Positions 26,478 through 36,532 of a stretch of DNA of 64,000 bases are shown piece by piece. The notes beneath the pieces were generated by a model that did not search any database, was not told the DNA's origin, and was given only the letters and a program-made list of their open reading frames with translations. Position numbers and translations under genes: made by a program. This stretch comes from Acidobacteriota bacterium (GTDB taxonomy: Bacteria; Acidobacteriota; Terriglobia; Terriglobales; Acidobacteriaceae). The first letter of the stretch is position 1; every line of letters starts with the position of its first letter. The stretch spans positions 124,001-188,000 of the forward strand of contig JAJXZL010000048.1 of the NCBI GenBank assembly GCA_021780075.1. Direction: 5' to 3'.

Positions 26478-27637
26478 TGTCAAGAAGCTTTCTGAAGCAG
26501 GCTCGCAGCGCAGCATTGGCGTGTGCCGTGGCAGCATCCATGAGCGTGGCTCTCTCCGGCTGCAAGGACAAGGCACAGGGCGATGGCGCTCCGCCGGCGG
26601 CGCACGTTATTCAGGTTCCCGACATGAACCTGATCACCATCGACAACAAAGACGCGCATCGCTTTCCGCTGGCTGACGCCGAGAAAATTGAGGCTGCTGC
26701 GGAGTTGAACGTAACCGGCACCGTCTTGCCCGACATCTCGCGTGAAGTTCCCGTCATCTCGCTCGCCAATGGCCGCGTAGTAGACATCAAGGCACGCCTC
26801 GACGACAACGTGAAGAAAGGGCAACTGTTGTTGAAGGTGCAAAGCCCCGACATCACAAACGCATTCGACACTTACCTTAAAGCGGCCAACGACCAGCAAC
26901 TCGCCGCCAATGCCTTGATGCGCACCCAGGACCTTTTCCAGCACGGCGCCGTCTCGCAGGCCATGCTCGATCAGGCAGAGGACGCAGCCAGGAACGCGAA
27001 AGCTGACCTGACCGCAGCCGAAGAGCAATTGCAAACGCTCGGCGTGGACAAGCGCCATCCCAGCAGCATCGTGAATGTCTATGCGCCCATCTCAGGTGTC
27101 ATCGTTGCACAGAGTGTGACCAACGCCGCAGCAGCAGGCGTAAGTCTCTCCGGCTCCGCCACTGCTTTCACCATCGCCGACCTCTCTACCATTTGGGTTG
27201 TCTGCGATGTCTACGAGAACGACATTCCAAAGCTGCAACTCGGCCAGCAGGCAAAGATCCGGATGAATGCCTATCCCGACCGCGTGCTGACAGGCCGCAT
27301 CAGCGACATTGGCCCCATCCTCGATCCGTCGCTGCGCACGGCAAAGGTCCGCATTGAGGTTGCGAACCCCGGCTTTCTCAAGCTGGGCATGTTTGCCACC
27401 GCAACATTCACCAGTCTCGCCCGGCAGTCCTATGCGGTTGTCCCGGCGGATGCAGTGCTGCACCTGCATGATCGTGACTGGGTCTTTGTGCCGGCAGGTG
27501 AAAACCAGTTCAGGCGCACTGCGGTCCATGCAGGCCCGATGCTCAGCGGCAACCGCCAGCAGATTCTCTCGGGCCTCGAACCCGGCCAGCGTGTCGTTGC
27601 CAACGCACTGCTGCTTGAAACAGTGGGGAACCAGTAG
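26474..27637 (+). CDS. RND efflux periplasmic adaptor lipoprotein (CzcB/CusB-like)
   Basis: 387 residues. The lipoprotein signal ends LSGC (Cys about 33), then the adaptor domains follow: barrel-sandwich (GRVVDIKARLDDNVKKGQLLLKV, about 95-117), helical hairpin (about 125-195), beta-barrel (TIWVVCDVYENDIPKLQLGQ) and membrane-proximal region. This is the membrane-fusion subunit linking the inner-membrane pump to the TolC-like channel. It overlaps the TolC-like gene by four bases behind GAGGT, and the pump gene starts at the base after its stop. The N-terminal histidine- and methionine-rich metal-binding extension of CusB is not evident, so the metal cannot be set from this subunit. Confidence 0.87.
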   Translation: MMSRSFLKQARSAALACAVAASMSVALSGCKDKAQGDGAPPAAHVIQVPDMNLITIDNKDAHRFPLADAEKIEAAAELNVTGTVLPDISREVPVISLANGRVVDIKARLDDNVKKGQLLLKVQSPDITNAFDTYLKAANDQQLAANALMRTQDLFQHGAVSQAMLDQAEDAARNAKADLTAAEEQLQTLGVDKRHPSSIVNVYAPISGVIVAQSVTNAAAAGVSLSGSATAFTIADLSTIWVVCDVYENDIPKLQLGQQAKIRMNAYPDRVLTGRISDIGPILDPSLRTAKVRIEVANPGFLKLGMFATATFTSLARQSYAVVPADAVLHLHDRDWVFVPAGENQFRRTAVHAGPMLSGNRQQILSGLEPGQRVVANALLLETVGNQ

Positions 27638-30600
27638 ATGATTCGCGCACTCGTCGATTTCGCGCTCAGAAACCGCTGGCTGATTCTTGGCGGCGTTGTG
27701 GTGCTCACCGCCTGGGGCATTGTGTCATTCCGCAACCTACCCATCGAGGCCTACCCTGACGTTGCCAACAACTACGTGCAGATCATCACCCAGTGGCCGG
27801 GCCGCAGCGCTGAGGAGATTGAGCGCCAGGTCACCGTGCCTGTCGAAATTCAAATGGCGGGCATTCCGCACCTCACCCACTTGCGCTCCACCACGCTCGC
27901 AGGGCTCTCCAGCCTCATGCTCATTTTCGATGACAACTCCACCAGCGACATGAATCGCGAGCATGTGCTGGAGCGTTTGAATCAGGTCAGCCTGCCCAAC
28001 GGACTGGTGCCGCAAATGGGCACTGACTGGAGCCCCGTTGGCCAGATTTATTGGTACACGCTCGAAAGCACCAACCCCGCCTACGACGTGATGGAGAAAA
28101 AATCGCTCGAGGACTGGACGCTGGAGAAGGACTTCAAGGGCGTCAACGGCGTTGTGGATGTCTCCAGCTTTGGCGGGCCAACCAGGGAATATCAGATCAG
28201 GCTCGATCCCGACAAACTTGTCTCGTACGGGCTTTCGATTGCCCAGGTCGAGCAGCAGATTGCCGCCAACAACACCAACGGCGGTGGCAGCTTTATTGAG
28301 CAGGGCGCTCAGCAGATCAACGTGCAGTCTCTGGGCCTCTACACCAGTGTGCAGGACATTGAAAACACCGTCGTGAAAGCGGCCAACGGGACCGCGATCC
28401 GCATCAAGGATATTGCCACGGTCGCCCAGGGACCGAAGATTCGTCTCGGCCAGATTGGTCGCGCAATGCACCGCCCCGACGGTACTATCATCGACAATCC
28501 TGACACGGTTGAAGGCATCGTTCTTCTGCAAAAGGGTGCAGACTCCGATCCCGTCTTGCAAAGCATTCACGAAGAGGTCAAGAAGCTCGACCACGGCATC
28601 CTGCCCAAAGGCGTCAAAATTGACCCCTTCCTCGACCGCTCCGATCTGGTCAAGTTCACCGTTGAGACCGTTGAGCACAACCTCACCGAGGGCATGATTC
28701 TGGTCTCTGTCATTCTCTTCATGTTTCTCGGCAACATTCGCGGCGCGATCATCGTTGCGCTCACAATTCCTTTTGCGCTCCTGTTCGCCTCCATCTGCCT
28801 GGACATAAGCCATATCCCCGCAAATCTTCTTTCTCTGGGCGCGCTGGATTTCGGAATGGTTGTCGATGGCTCTGTGGTGATGATTGAAAACATCGTCCGC
28901 CATCTAGCCCAGCAGGATGACACGCGCACGCCGGCAAAAAAGATTCGCGATGCGGCGCACGAAGTTCAACGTCCGGTTTTTTACGCCATTGGAATCATCA
29001 TCACGGCCTACCTGCCCATCTTCACCCTGCAGGCTGTGGAAGGTCGGCTCTTCAAGCCGATGGCGTGGACAGTCGCATTCGCTCTGGCTGGTGCGCTCAC
29101 ATTTTCCATGATCATCGCTCCGGTATTCGCCAGCATCCTGTTCCGCAATGGTGCAAAGGAGTGGCATAACCCGCTGATGCACTGGCTCGTTCGTCACTAT
29201 CGCACGGCCGTGCGTGCAGCCATCATGAATCGCCACATCACGGTGGGAGTCTCAGCAGTACTCTTTCTCGCCGCCGTTTACCTTGCAATCGGCGGGCCCA
29301 TCGGTTCAGAATTCCTGCCCCACCTGGATGAAGGATCCATCTGGGTGCGCGGCACCTTGCCTCCGAGTGAAGGCCCAACTGCCGGCATCGACTTTACAAA
29401 CAAGGCACGCATCGTCATGGCTTCCTTCCCTGAGGTCAAACAGGTTGTCAGCCAAACGGGGCGTCCCGATGACGGCACCGACACAACCGGCTTCTTTAAT
29501 ACCGAATACTTTGTTGATCTAAAACCCAAGGAACTATGGCGCCCGGTCTTTCATCAAAACAAGGAAGCCTTGATCTCTGCAATGGATAAGCAATTGGAGA
29601 AGTTTCCCGGTGTCATCTGGAACTTCTCGCAACCTATCTCAGACAACATGGAAGAGGCTGTCTCTGGCGTGAAAGGTGAATTGGCCGTCAAGCTGTTTGG
29701 CGACAATCTCCGTACACTGGAGGCAAAAGCCGAAGAGATCCAGTCACAAATGGCCACCGTCCGTGGCGTGCGAGATCTCGGCATCTTCCGCATCATCGGA
29801 CAGCCGAATCTCAACTTCACCGTGGACCGCGAGGCCGCGGCGCGTTGGGGCATCAATGTCGCAGATATACAGGACGCCATTCAGACAGCCGTAGGCTCTA
29901 CTGCTCTCACACAGGTCCAGCAGGGTGAAGCGCGCTACGACGTAACGCTTCGTTACCAGAAGCCCGATCGCGACACACGCGAAGCCATCGACAATATCCG
30001 CCTGCTCGCACCGTCTGGCGAACGTGTTTCCCTTGCACAATTGACTCAGGTCTCAACAGATGACGGTGCCGAAGAAATCTACCGTGAAGGCGGGCAACGC
30101 TACATCGCGATCAAATACTCGGTACGCGGGCGTGATTTGGGCTCGACGGTGAAGGAAGCAATCGACAAGGTAAATCACAATGTCCAGTTGCCGGCGGGGT
30201 ATCACATGGAATGGGCTGGCGAATACGAGAGCCAGAAGCGCGCCGACAAGCGCATGACCGTCGTCATTCCGATCACGATCATGGGCATCTTTCTCATTCT
30301 TTACACCATGTTCCGGTCCTTCAAGTGGGCCCTGCTCGTGCTGGTCTCCGTCATCATGGCCTCCATCGGGGGCCCATTTGCACTTTTCGTAACGCACACG
30401 AATTTTTCGGTTTCTTCAGCCGTTGGATTCCTCGCACTCTTCGGTGTCTCAGTCCAAACCGGCGTCATTATGCTGGAGTACATCAATCAGCTGCGCGCTC
30501 GCCGCAAAGGCATGGAAGAATCAACCCAGGAACACATTATTGAAGCAGCGGTTGAGGGTTCCGTCTTGCGGCTAAGACCCATCATGATGACCATGCTGGT

Positions 30601-30796
30601 GGCAACGCTCGGCCTGTTGCCTGCGGCGACTTCACACGCCATCGGCTCTGACTCGCAGCGACCCTTTGCCATCGTGATCGTCGGCGGCCTGCTTGCCAAT
30701 CTTGTCATAGGCGTCTTCCTCATGCCTGCGCTCTACGTTTGGATGGCCCGTGAAGACGATGTCCTTCCCGCAGCCGAAGCCAGCGAGGAGTTTTAG
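27638..30796 (+). CDS. Heavy-metal RND efflux pump (CzcA/HME family)
   Basis: 1052 residues with the RND plan: one N-terminal helix, a large periplasmic loop, six helices, a second large loop, five helices. The fourth-helix signature reads DFGMVVDGSVVMIEN (about 405-419). The DFG...DG pattern is that of HME pumps for divalent cations such as cobalt, zinc, cadmium or nickel, and differs from the AIG...DAA pattern of copper/silver pumps. That points to a divalent ion, though the exact metal is unproven. The start is at the base immediately after the adaptor stop, giving the usual CBA-type operon order C-B-A. Confidence 0.9.
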   Translation: MIRALVDFALRNRWLILGGVVVLTAWGIVSFRNLPIEAYPDVANNYVQIITQWPGRSAEEIERQVTVPVEIQMAGIPHLTHLRSTTLAGLSSLMLIFDDNSTSDMNREHVLERLNQVSLPNGLVPQMGTDWSPVGQIYWYTLESTNPAYDVMEKKSLEDWTLEKDFKGVNGVVDVSSFGGPTREYQIRLDPDKLVSYGLSIAQVEQQIAANNTNGGGSFIEQGAQQINVQSLGLYTSVQDIENTVVKAANGTAIRIKDIATVAQGPKIRLGQIGRAMHRPDGTIIDNPDTVEGIVLLQKGADSDPVLQSIHEEVKKLDHGILPKGVKIDPFLDRSDLVKFTVETVEHNLTEGMILVSVILFMFLGNIRGAIIVALTIPFALLFASICLDISHIPANLLSLGALDFGMVVDGSVVMIENIVRHLAQQDDTRTPAKKIRDAAHEVQRPVFYAIGIIITAYLPIFTLQAVEGRLFKPMAWTVAFALAGALTFSMIIAPVFASILFRNGAKEWHNPLMHWLVRHYRTAVRAAIMNRHITVGVSAVLFLAAVYLAIGGPIGSEFLPHLDEGSIWVRGTLPPSEGPTAGIDFTNKARIVMASFPEVKQVVSQTGRPDDGTDTTGFFNTEYFVDLKPKELWRPVFHQNKEALISAMDKQLEKFPGVIWNFSQPISDNMEEAVSGVKGELAVKLFGDNLRTLEAKAEEIQSQMATVRGVRDLGIFRIIGQPNLNFTVDREAAARWGINVADIQDAIQTAVGSTALTQVQQGEARYDVTLRYQKPDRDTREAIDNIRLLAPSGERVSLAQLTQVSTDDGAEEIYREGGQRYIAIKYSVRGRDLGSTVKEAIDKVNHNVQLPAGYHMEWAGEYESQKRADKRMTVVIPITIMGIFLILYTMFRSFKWALLVLVSVIMASIGGPFALFVTHTNFSVSSAVGFLALFGVSVQTGVIMLEYINQLRARRKGMEESTQEHIIEAAVEGSVLRLRPIMMTMLVATLGLLPAATSHAIGSDSQRPFAIVIVGGLLANLVIGVFLMPALYVWMAREDDVLPAAEASEEF

Positions 30797-30897
30797 ACAA
30801 AGAGCATCAGCGCGCGCGTGCGCAGCAGTCGTATCGCATCGATGGTAAAACGCCCGCCGTCTGCGAGTATCGTCTGCCGATGTCGCGCGCCACTGCC

Positions 30898-33462
30898 CTA
30901 TTCTTCGCGCAACACTTCCAGCGGCCGCAGCCCAAGAATGCGATGGCTCGCAATCCATCCGGTGGCCGTGGCCAGCACGGCTGTGCCTGCAAGCGCAAAC
31001 AGGGTTGCGTTCAAGTCAAAGTGGAAATCCACTTTCAGCCGGTGCAGCAACACGCGCGTCAGGATGTTTGCAAACACCACGCCAACCACGCCGGCCAGCA
31101 CGCCGAGCATGCTGAACTCCACGCTGAAAGTACGCACAATCCGCATCCGGGTAGCGCCAAGCGTCTTTAATACGACAGCTTCGCGCATGCGCCGGAAGCG
31201 TGCGCTCGCAATGCTTGACGCCAGAATCATCAACCCAGCGAAGATTGAAAAGGCCGCAAGGAACCGCACCACAAACGTAATCTGATTGACGACGCTCTCA
31301 ATCCGGTCCAGCACATCGGCAATGTTGATTACTGAAATCGTGGGATAGGCTGCAAACAAGGCTCGCTCCATTGTTGCCACCTGTCGCGTGTCGATGTGAA
31401 CGCCGCCGTACCATGTTGCCATTTCATCTTTGAGCTGGTACGAAGGCAAAACAAAAGACACGCGCCCGCCCAGATGCTCTCCATCGGCACGAAATACCGC
31501 CGCAACCTTGAGCGCTCGCACGCGCCCGCCCACTTCCAGTTCAACAGGTGATCCAACGCCCAGGTTCAATCGCTTTGCCACGCCTTCGCTGATCGCCAAC
31601 TCCGCGGCATTCGCGTCTGTCCACCACTTGCCCTGCATCAGCTTGTCGCCTGCCGGTGGCGCATCCGCCCAGCTCAATTCGGCATTTTCCAGCATGTGCC
31701 GTGGAAAGTGCTGCACCTTGATCTGCTCCAATGGCTGCCCGTTGAGCGATACAAAACGCCCCCTCACCACGGGCATCAACTCAAGTTGCTGCGTCACTCC
31801 CGCCTGATGCTGAAAGAAATCTTTCACACCCGCAACCTCACTGGTCGCCACATCAATCAGAAATACATTCGGCAGCTTGGGCGAAGCTGACTCGCGCAGG
31901 TCGCGCAGCAGCGACCCCTGCATTAGATACACAGCCAGGATCAGCATGACGCCTGTGCCCAACGCAGCCAGCACCGCCGCTGACTGATTCCCCGGCCTGT
32001 ACAGATTGGCAAGCCCGTGCCGCAGCGACGACGGCAGTTGCAGCCGCACGCGGTTCAGCACAAAGCGCAAAGTTCGCAGCGTCACCGCGGCCAGCGCCAG
32101 CAGAACCACAAGCGCGCAGGCAAACAACAGCGCAAACCATCTGCCCACAGTCGCCGAGTCAGAGAGCGCCCACGCGATTCCGCCGAGGGCCAGCACTACA
32201 AGAATGGAAATGCCAAGCTGCAGCCGCCGGGCCCACCAGCGCGCAAACCAGCCGCCGATGCCTTCAGGCCCCGCTTCCACCAACCGTCGCAACACCAGCA
32301 CCGGCCTGATGCCGCGCACGTCCAGCAGCGGCGGCAGACAGAAAAGAAGCGTGGTCAGCAATCCCGTTCCAAGCCCTGCCAACACTGAGCGCCATGGGAT
32401 CCCAAACTGCGTGTGCACGGGCAGCAGCTTGCCAAACACCGCGGGCAGCGCAGCCATCACGCCCACGCCCGCGGCCACGCCCAGCAAGCCTCCGGCCATG
32501 CCAAGCCCCAGCGTCTGCAAAAGAAAAATGCGCAGCAGGTCCGACGAATCCGCGCCCAGCGCCTTCAGGATCGCCAGCATATCCATGCGTTGCTCCAGAT
32601 GCGCGTGCATGGCCATCGCCACGCCAATCGCACCCAGCACCATGGACACAAGACAGATGAGGCTCAGGATTGCGGTCGCATGGTCCAGCCCATCGTTCAG
32701 TGCGGGATTGCCTTCCTTGTAATCCATCACCTGCGCATCGGGCAGGGCCTGCTCCACCTGCTTGCGCACCGCCACTGCGTCTGCCTGCGCCGGCAGTTCC
32801 ATCAGCAGGCGATTGCTGGCTCGGCTGCCTGGCGCCAGCAGTCCGGTCTGCTCCAGCGCGGCGCGCGAAATCATCACCCGCGGTCCCAGCGCCGCGCCCG
32901 CAGTCATGCGATCCGGCTCCTGCCTCAGCACTGCAGAGATTTTGAAATCTCTCCCACCCAGCCGTAGCGTGTCGCCCACGCGCGCATGCATGCGGATCAG
33001 GAACTCATCGGCCACCACTGCGGAGTCACCCTGCAACGCCTGCCGCAATCCAATCGACGGCTCCAGTTCAGCTTCACCGTAGTAGGGATACTCCGCGGGG
33101 TCCACTGCTTTGAGCGAGACCAGCAGTGGCGCCGGGTTCGAAGGTACAGACACCATGGAGACCGTCTCCGTGACCCACGTCGCGCGCGTGCCGCCAGTCT
33201 CCTGTTCAATGTCGGCAAGCTTTTTCTTTTCCTCTGCCGTCGGCGCGCGGAAAATGCGCGCGCTCAGGTCGCCGGCCATCAGCGATCGCGCCTCAATCGT
33301 AAGCGTCCGCCTGAAGCTCTCGCTGAATCCGCGCACGCCCACCAGAGCCGCCACGCCCACCGCCACCGAGAGCACCACAAACGCAAATTTCCCCGGCGCG
33401 GACTTCAGGTCGCGCCAGCCGATGGTCGCGGCACGGCTCCAGCTCAGCGCTCGCTTAGCCAT
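30898..33462 (-). CDS. ybbP: FtsX/MacB-type ABC transporter permease (YbbP-like)
   Basis: 854 residues with two copies of the FtsX-type permease unit: a membrane helix near residues 20-45, a large extracytoplasmic domain, a set of helices around 265-430, a second extracytoplasmic domain, and three final helices ending ILGLRPLEVLREE. This is the layout of YbbP-type permeases, thought to move or extract lipophilic compounds from the membrane. The ATG at 33462 overlaps the stop of the ATPase gene by eight bases, so the 24-residue arginine-rich upstream frame is discarded. It forms an ABC pair with the gene at 33455. Confidence 0.87.
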   Translation of the reverse strand: MAKRALSWSRAATIGWRDLKSAPGKFAFVVLSVAVGVAALVGVRGFSESFRRTLTIEARSLMAGDLSARIFRAPTAEEKKKLADIEQETGGTRATWVTETVSMVSVPSNPAPLLVSLKAVDPAEYPYYGEAELEPSIGLRQALQGDSAVVADEFLIRMHARVGDTLRLGGRDFKISAVLRQEPDRMTAGAALGPRVMISRAALEQTGLLAPGSRASNRLLMELPAQADAVAVRKQVEQALPDAQVMDYKEGNPALNDGLDHATAILSLICLVSMVLGAIGVAMAMHAHLEQRMDMLAILKALGADSSDLLRIFLLQTLGLGMAGGLLGVAAGVGVMAALPAVFGKLLPVHTQFGIPWRSVLAGLGTGLLTTLLFCLPPLLDVRGIRPVLVLRRLVEAGPEGIGGWFARWWARRLQLGISILVVLALGGIAWALSDSATVGRWFALLFACALVVLLALAAVTLRTLRFVLNRVRLQLPSSLRHGLANLYRPGNQSAAVLAALGTGVMLILAVYLMQGSLLRDLRESASPKLPNVFLIDVATSEVAGVKDFFQHQAGVTQQLELMPVVRGRFVSLNGQPLEQIKVQHFPRHMLENAELSWADAPPAGDKLMQGKWWTDANAAELAISEGVAKRLNLGVGSPVELEVGGRVRALKVAAVFRADGEHLGGRVSFVLPSYQLKDEMATWYGGVHIDTRQVATMERALFAAYPTISVINIADVLDRIESVVNQITFVVRFLAAFSIFAGLMILASSIASARFRRMREAVVLKTLGATRMRIVRTFSVEFSMLGVLAGVVGVVFANILTRVLLHRLKVDFHFDLNATLFALAGTAVLATATGWIASHRILGLRPLEVLREE

Positions 33463-34174
33463 TGGCGCTCGCCTCCGCATGCTGCGCGGTGACCTGCGAC
33501 GGCGTAGGCAGCGTGTCTTCCACCACGATGCCATCCTTCAGCACAATCTTGCGATCAGCACGGCTTGCAATCTCCGCATCGTGCGTCACCAGCACAAGCG
33601 TTGCGCCTGCCTTGCGGTTGCGCTCCAGCAATAAATCAAGCACCAGCCTTCCGCTCGCTGAGTCGAGATTGCCCGTCGGCTCATCGGCCATCACAATGGG
33701 CGGCTCCACCACAAACGCCCGCGCAAGCGCCACCCGCTGCTGTTCGCCGCCGGAGAGCTGCACTGGATAGTGCTCCATGCGTTCGCCAAGGCCCACCGCA
33801 GCCAGCAGTTCCCGCGCCTTCGCCAGACCATTTCCTTCCGCGTTCAGCTCAAAAGGCAGCAGCACATTCTCAAGCGCCGTCAGCGTAGGAATCAGTTGGT
33901 ACGACTGAAACACAAAACCGATCTTGCGCCCCCGCACAGCGGCCAGTTCCGTCTCGGCCAGGTTGTGAATCGGCGTTCCATCCAGCCAGATCTCGCCGGA
34001 GCTCGGTGTATCAAGGCCCGCCAGAAGCCCAAGCAGCGTGCTCTTCCCGCTGCCGCTGGCGCCCACAATCGCCACAAACTGGCCCGCGGGAATGCTGAGC
34101 GAGATCCCCTTCAGAATCTCCACCCGCCGCGAACCATTCTGAATCCACTTCTTTACGTCCCGGACCTCGATCAC
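33455..34174 (-). CDS. ybbA: ABC transporter ATP-binding protein (LolD/YbbA-like)
   Basis: A 239-residue ABC ATPase. Walker A is GASGSGKST (about 38-46), the signature is LSGGEQQR (about 142-149), Walker B is VMADEPTGNLD (about 163-173), and the switch histidine is in VTHDAE. Similarity is to the MacB/LolD/YbbA group that serves FtsX-like permeases. The permease gene overlaps its stop. The gene is divergent from a TesA-like esterase 65 bases away, the same arrangement as ybbA-tesA in Escherichia coli. Confidence 0.9.
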   Translation of the reverse strand: MIEVRDVKKWIQNGSRRVEILKGISLSIPAGQFVAIVGASGSGKSTLLGLLAGLDTPSSGEIWLDGTPIHNLAETELAAVRGRKIGFVFQSYQLIPTLTALENVLLPFELNAEGNGLAKARELLAAVGLGERMEHYPVQLSGGEQQRVALARAFVVEPPIVMADEPTGNLDSASGRLVLDLLLERNRKAGATLVLVTHDAEIASRADRKIVLKDGIVVEDTLPTPSQVTAQHAEASANG

Positions 34175-34239
34175 CCACCCGCCTCCTCAACGCCCTCGTC
34201 TATTTACGATTCCAATCCCTGCGCAGATACACTGTTGGT

Positions 34240-34860
34240 GTGGACGTTCGCCGCGCCTTTCTCGTTTCAATCTGCCTTCTATTCCTTGCCGGTCCCCTGC
34301 GGGCCGCCGACCGGCCAAGCCTTGTCTGCTACGGAGACAGCATCACCGCCGGCTATGGACTCCAGAGCGGCCAGGCCTACTCCGACGCGCTGCAGCGCAG
34401 CCTTAACCAGCACGGCTACAAGTACAAAGTCCTGAACATGGGCACCAGCGGAGCCACCACCAAGGACGCCGTCTCCGGCCTGCAGTCCGTTCTGCGCCTG
34501 CATCCCGCCATCGTCATCGTCGAGTTCGGCGGCAACGACGGTCTGCGCGGCCTGCCCCTCGACCAGACGCGCAGCAACCTGGACGCCGTGCTCAGCGTGC
34601 TGGCAAAAGCGCACATCAAGGTCCTGCTCGCCGGCATCACCCTGCCGCCCAACTACGGCAGCGACTATATTCAATCCTTCAACCAGGTCTTTCGCGATCT
34701 CGCCGCCAAGCATCGAGTCGCATTGATACCCATGCTTTACAAGAACCTGATCAACGTCCCCGGCGCCATCCAGCCCGACGGCATCCATCCCACCGCCAAA
34801 GGTTCACAAATCATTGCCAACACGCTGCTGCCCGCGCTCAGGCCGTTACTGAAAAAATAA
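34240..34860 (+). CDS. tesA: TesA-like arylesterase / lysophospholipase (SGNH hydrolase)
   Basis: A 206-residue exported SGNH hydrolase. The signal peptide ends about residue 22 (GPLRA). The four SGNH blocks are GDSITAGYG (catalytic Ser), GTSGATT (Gly), GGNDGLRG (Asn) and DGIHP (Asp and His). Length and blocks match TesA, a periplasmic enzyme that hydrolyses aryl esters, acyl-CoAs and lysophospholipids. The start is GTG 34240; no ATG lies upstream in frame. Conserved pairing with ybbA-ybbP suggests that the ABC system handles a lipid substrate or product related to this hydrolase. Confidence 0.87.
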   Translation: MDVRRAFLVSICLLFLAGPLRAADRPSLVCYGDSITAGYGLQSGQAYSDALQRSLNQHGYKYKVLNMGTSGATTKDAVSGLQSVLRLHPAIVIVEFGGNDGLRGLPLDQTRSNLDAVLSVLAKAHIKVLLAGITLPPNYGSDYIQSFNQVFRDLAAKHRVALIPMLYKNLINVPGAIQPDGIHPTAKGSQIIANTLLPALRPLLKK

Positions 34861-34913
34861 TTTCACCAGAGGTGCGACAGCCACAAAGCGCAGCCTGTCC
34901 TTTGCTCTCTGCT

Positions 34914-35792
34914 TTACCCCATCACAACGACTGGCTGAAACAGCGTTCCCGCCACGCGCTTTGCAATTCCCACCAGCACGCGTTGCCCGGCAAAAACCTT
35001 CACCAGCGGCGCTTGTGAAAACTCCGGCAAATTGGCCTGTCCGCCATTCCGCAGCCGGCCCAGCGTCACTTCGTCGCCCGCCACACTGGGCATCTCCGGC
35101 AGCAGGTAGCGCGGATGCACACATTGCCGCTCCAGCGTTTCCACATCGCCGGCCAGCGCTGCCAGCTCATCCAGCGTGCGCGCATCGGCCAGCGTAAACG
35201 CGCCGGCCTGGGTGCGGCGCAGGCTGCTCAAATGCGCGCCGCAGCCCAGATCCTGCCCCAGTTCATGCGCCACTGAACGCACATATCCGCCCGCGCTGAT
35301 GCTCATCGTGAAGCTGGCTTCTGCTCCCTCAAGCGCAATGATTTCAAATGACGCGATACGCACCGTCGCCGCCTTCAGTTCCACCGGCTTGCCCTCGCGG
35401 GCCAGCTTGTAGGCCGGCGTCCCGGCAATCTTCTTTGCGGAAAAAGGCGGTGGCATCTGCTGCATCTCGCCATAAAAGCGAGTCGCTGCCGCGCGCAACT
35501 GCTCAAGCGTCAACGCCGGTTCAGTCTGCGGCCCCGCAGGCTTGCCCTCGGCATCATACGTGTCGGTCGCGAACCCAAAGCGGATTGCCCCGGAATAGCT
35601 TTTCTCAGCGGAGGAAAAATACTGCGCCAGGCGCGTAAACTTGCCCAGCAGAAGCGGCAAAACGCCTGTAGCCATGGGGTCCAGCGTGCCCAGATGCCCA
35701 ATGGAGCGCTCGCCCGTGATCTTGCGCAGCCGGTTGACCACGTCGTGGCTTGTCATGCCACCCGGCTTGTCGATTACCAGAAGTCCATTCAC
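34914..35792 (-). CDS. truB: tRNA pseudouridine(55) synthase TruB
   Basis: 292 residues. The family catalytic motif GTLDPMATGVL (about 37-47) contains the nucleophilic aspartate, and VIDKPGGMTSHDVVN lies at the N-terminus as expected. The central LSLLRRTQAGAF-type region and a C-terminal PUA-like domain (LVKVFAGQRVLVGIAKRVAG) complete the standard TruB length. The enzyme makes pseudouridine 55 in the T-loop of tRNAs. It follows folE by 30 bases on the same strand and may share its transcript, although in most genomes truB sits with rbfA and infB. Confidence 0.92.
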   Translation of the reverse strand: MNGLLVIDKPGGMTSHDVVNRLRKITGERSIGHLGTLDPMATGVLPLLLGKFTRLAQYFSSAEKSYSGAIRFGFATDTYDAEGKPAGPQTEPALTLEQLRAAATRFYGEMQQMPPPFSAKKIAGTPAYKLAREGKPVELKAATVRIASFEIIALEGAEASFTMSISAGGYVRSVAHELGQDLGCGAHLSSLRRTQAGAFTLADARTLDELAALAGDVETLERQCVHPRYLLPEMPSVAGDEVTLGRLRNGGQANLPEFSQAPLVKVFAGQRVLVGIAKRVAGTLFQPVVVMG

Positions 35793-35822
35793 CTAACTAC
35801 TTTAGACGAACAGGGGCCGCGC

Positions 35823-36452
35823 TCACAGCGTGCCATTCCCCGGCTGCCGCACCAGCGCCAGGAACTCCGTGCGCGTCTCCTTCTGCCGGAAGCAGCCCAC
35901 CATGGCCGACGTCACCGTAGACGAGTGCTGCTTTTCGATGCCGCGCATCATCATGCACAGATGGCGCGCCTCAATCACCACGCCCACGCCCTGCGGCGCA
36001 ATCGCATCCTGAATGGAGTCGGCAATCTGCCGCGTCAAGCGCTCCTGCACCTGCAGCCGCCGCGCAAACACTTCCACCAGCCGCGGAATCTTGCTCAGTC
36101 CGATGACCTTGCCCTTGGGAATGTAGGCTACATGCACCTTGCCGAAAAACGGCAACATGTGGTGCTCGCACAGCGAGAACATCTCGATGTCCTTGACGAT
36201 CACCATCTCGTCATAGTCCACGTCAAACAGCGCCCCGCGCAAAATCTTCGTGGGATCCTCGTCATAGCCCTTTGTCAGAAAGGACATCGACTTCTCCACC
36301 CGGCCCGGTGTCGCCAGCAGCCCGTCGCGGTTGGGATCCTCGCCCAGGCGGCTCAGTATTTCGCGATACATCTCCTGCGTGCTGAACTCGCTCAGGCCTT
36401 CGTCCGCTCCCGCCCGGCGAATGTTCTTGCTCACTGCGATTGGCTGTGCCAT
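35823..36452 (-). CDS. folE: GTP cyclohydrolase I
   Basis: 209 residues. FolE landmarks are visible: [10 protein letters not shown] (zinc cysteine and histidines), [23 protein letters not shown] (substrate-binding loop) and the terminal [25 protein letters not shown] (split: zinc Cys, then HSSTVT). It converts GTP to 7,8-dihydroneopterin triphosphate. ATG 36452 is preferred, with GGGAGG nine bases upstream; that sequence directly abuts the alternative ATG at 36461. The gene follows two PTPS-type genes by 80 bases, so the dihydroneopterin triphosphate it makes is likely passed to those enzymes. Confidence 0.92.
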   Translation of the reverse strand: MAQPIAVSKNIRRAGADEGLSEFSTQEMYREILSRLGEDPNRDGLLATPGRVEKSMSFLTKGYDEDPTKILRGALFDVDYDEMVIVKDIEMFSLCEHHMLPFFGKVHVAYIPKGKVIGLSKIPRLVEVFARRLQVQERLTRQIADSIQDAIAPQGVGVVIEARHLCMMMRGIEKQHSSTVTSAMVGCFRQKETRTEFLALVRQPGNGTL

Positions 36453-36532
36453 AAACTTCATCCTCCCGCCCTGGGGATTAGGGCGTGTTCCATCCTTTTC
36501 AATCACACATTACGCGCCGCTCGCGCACTCAC

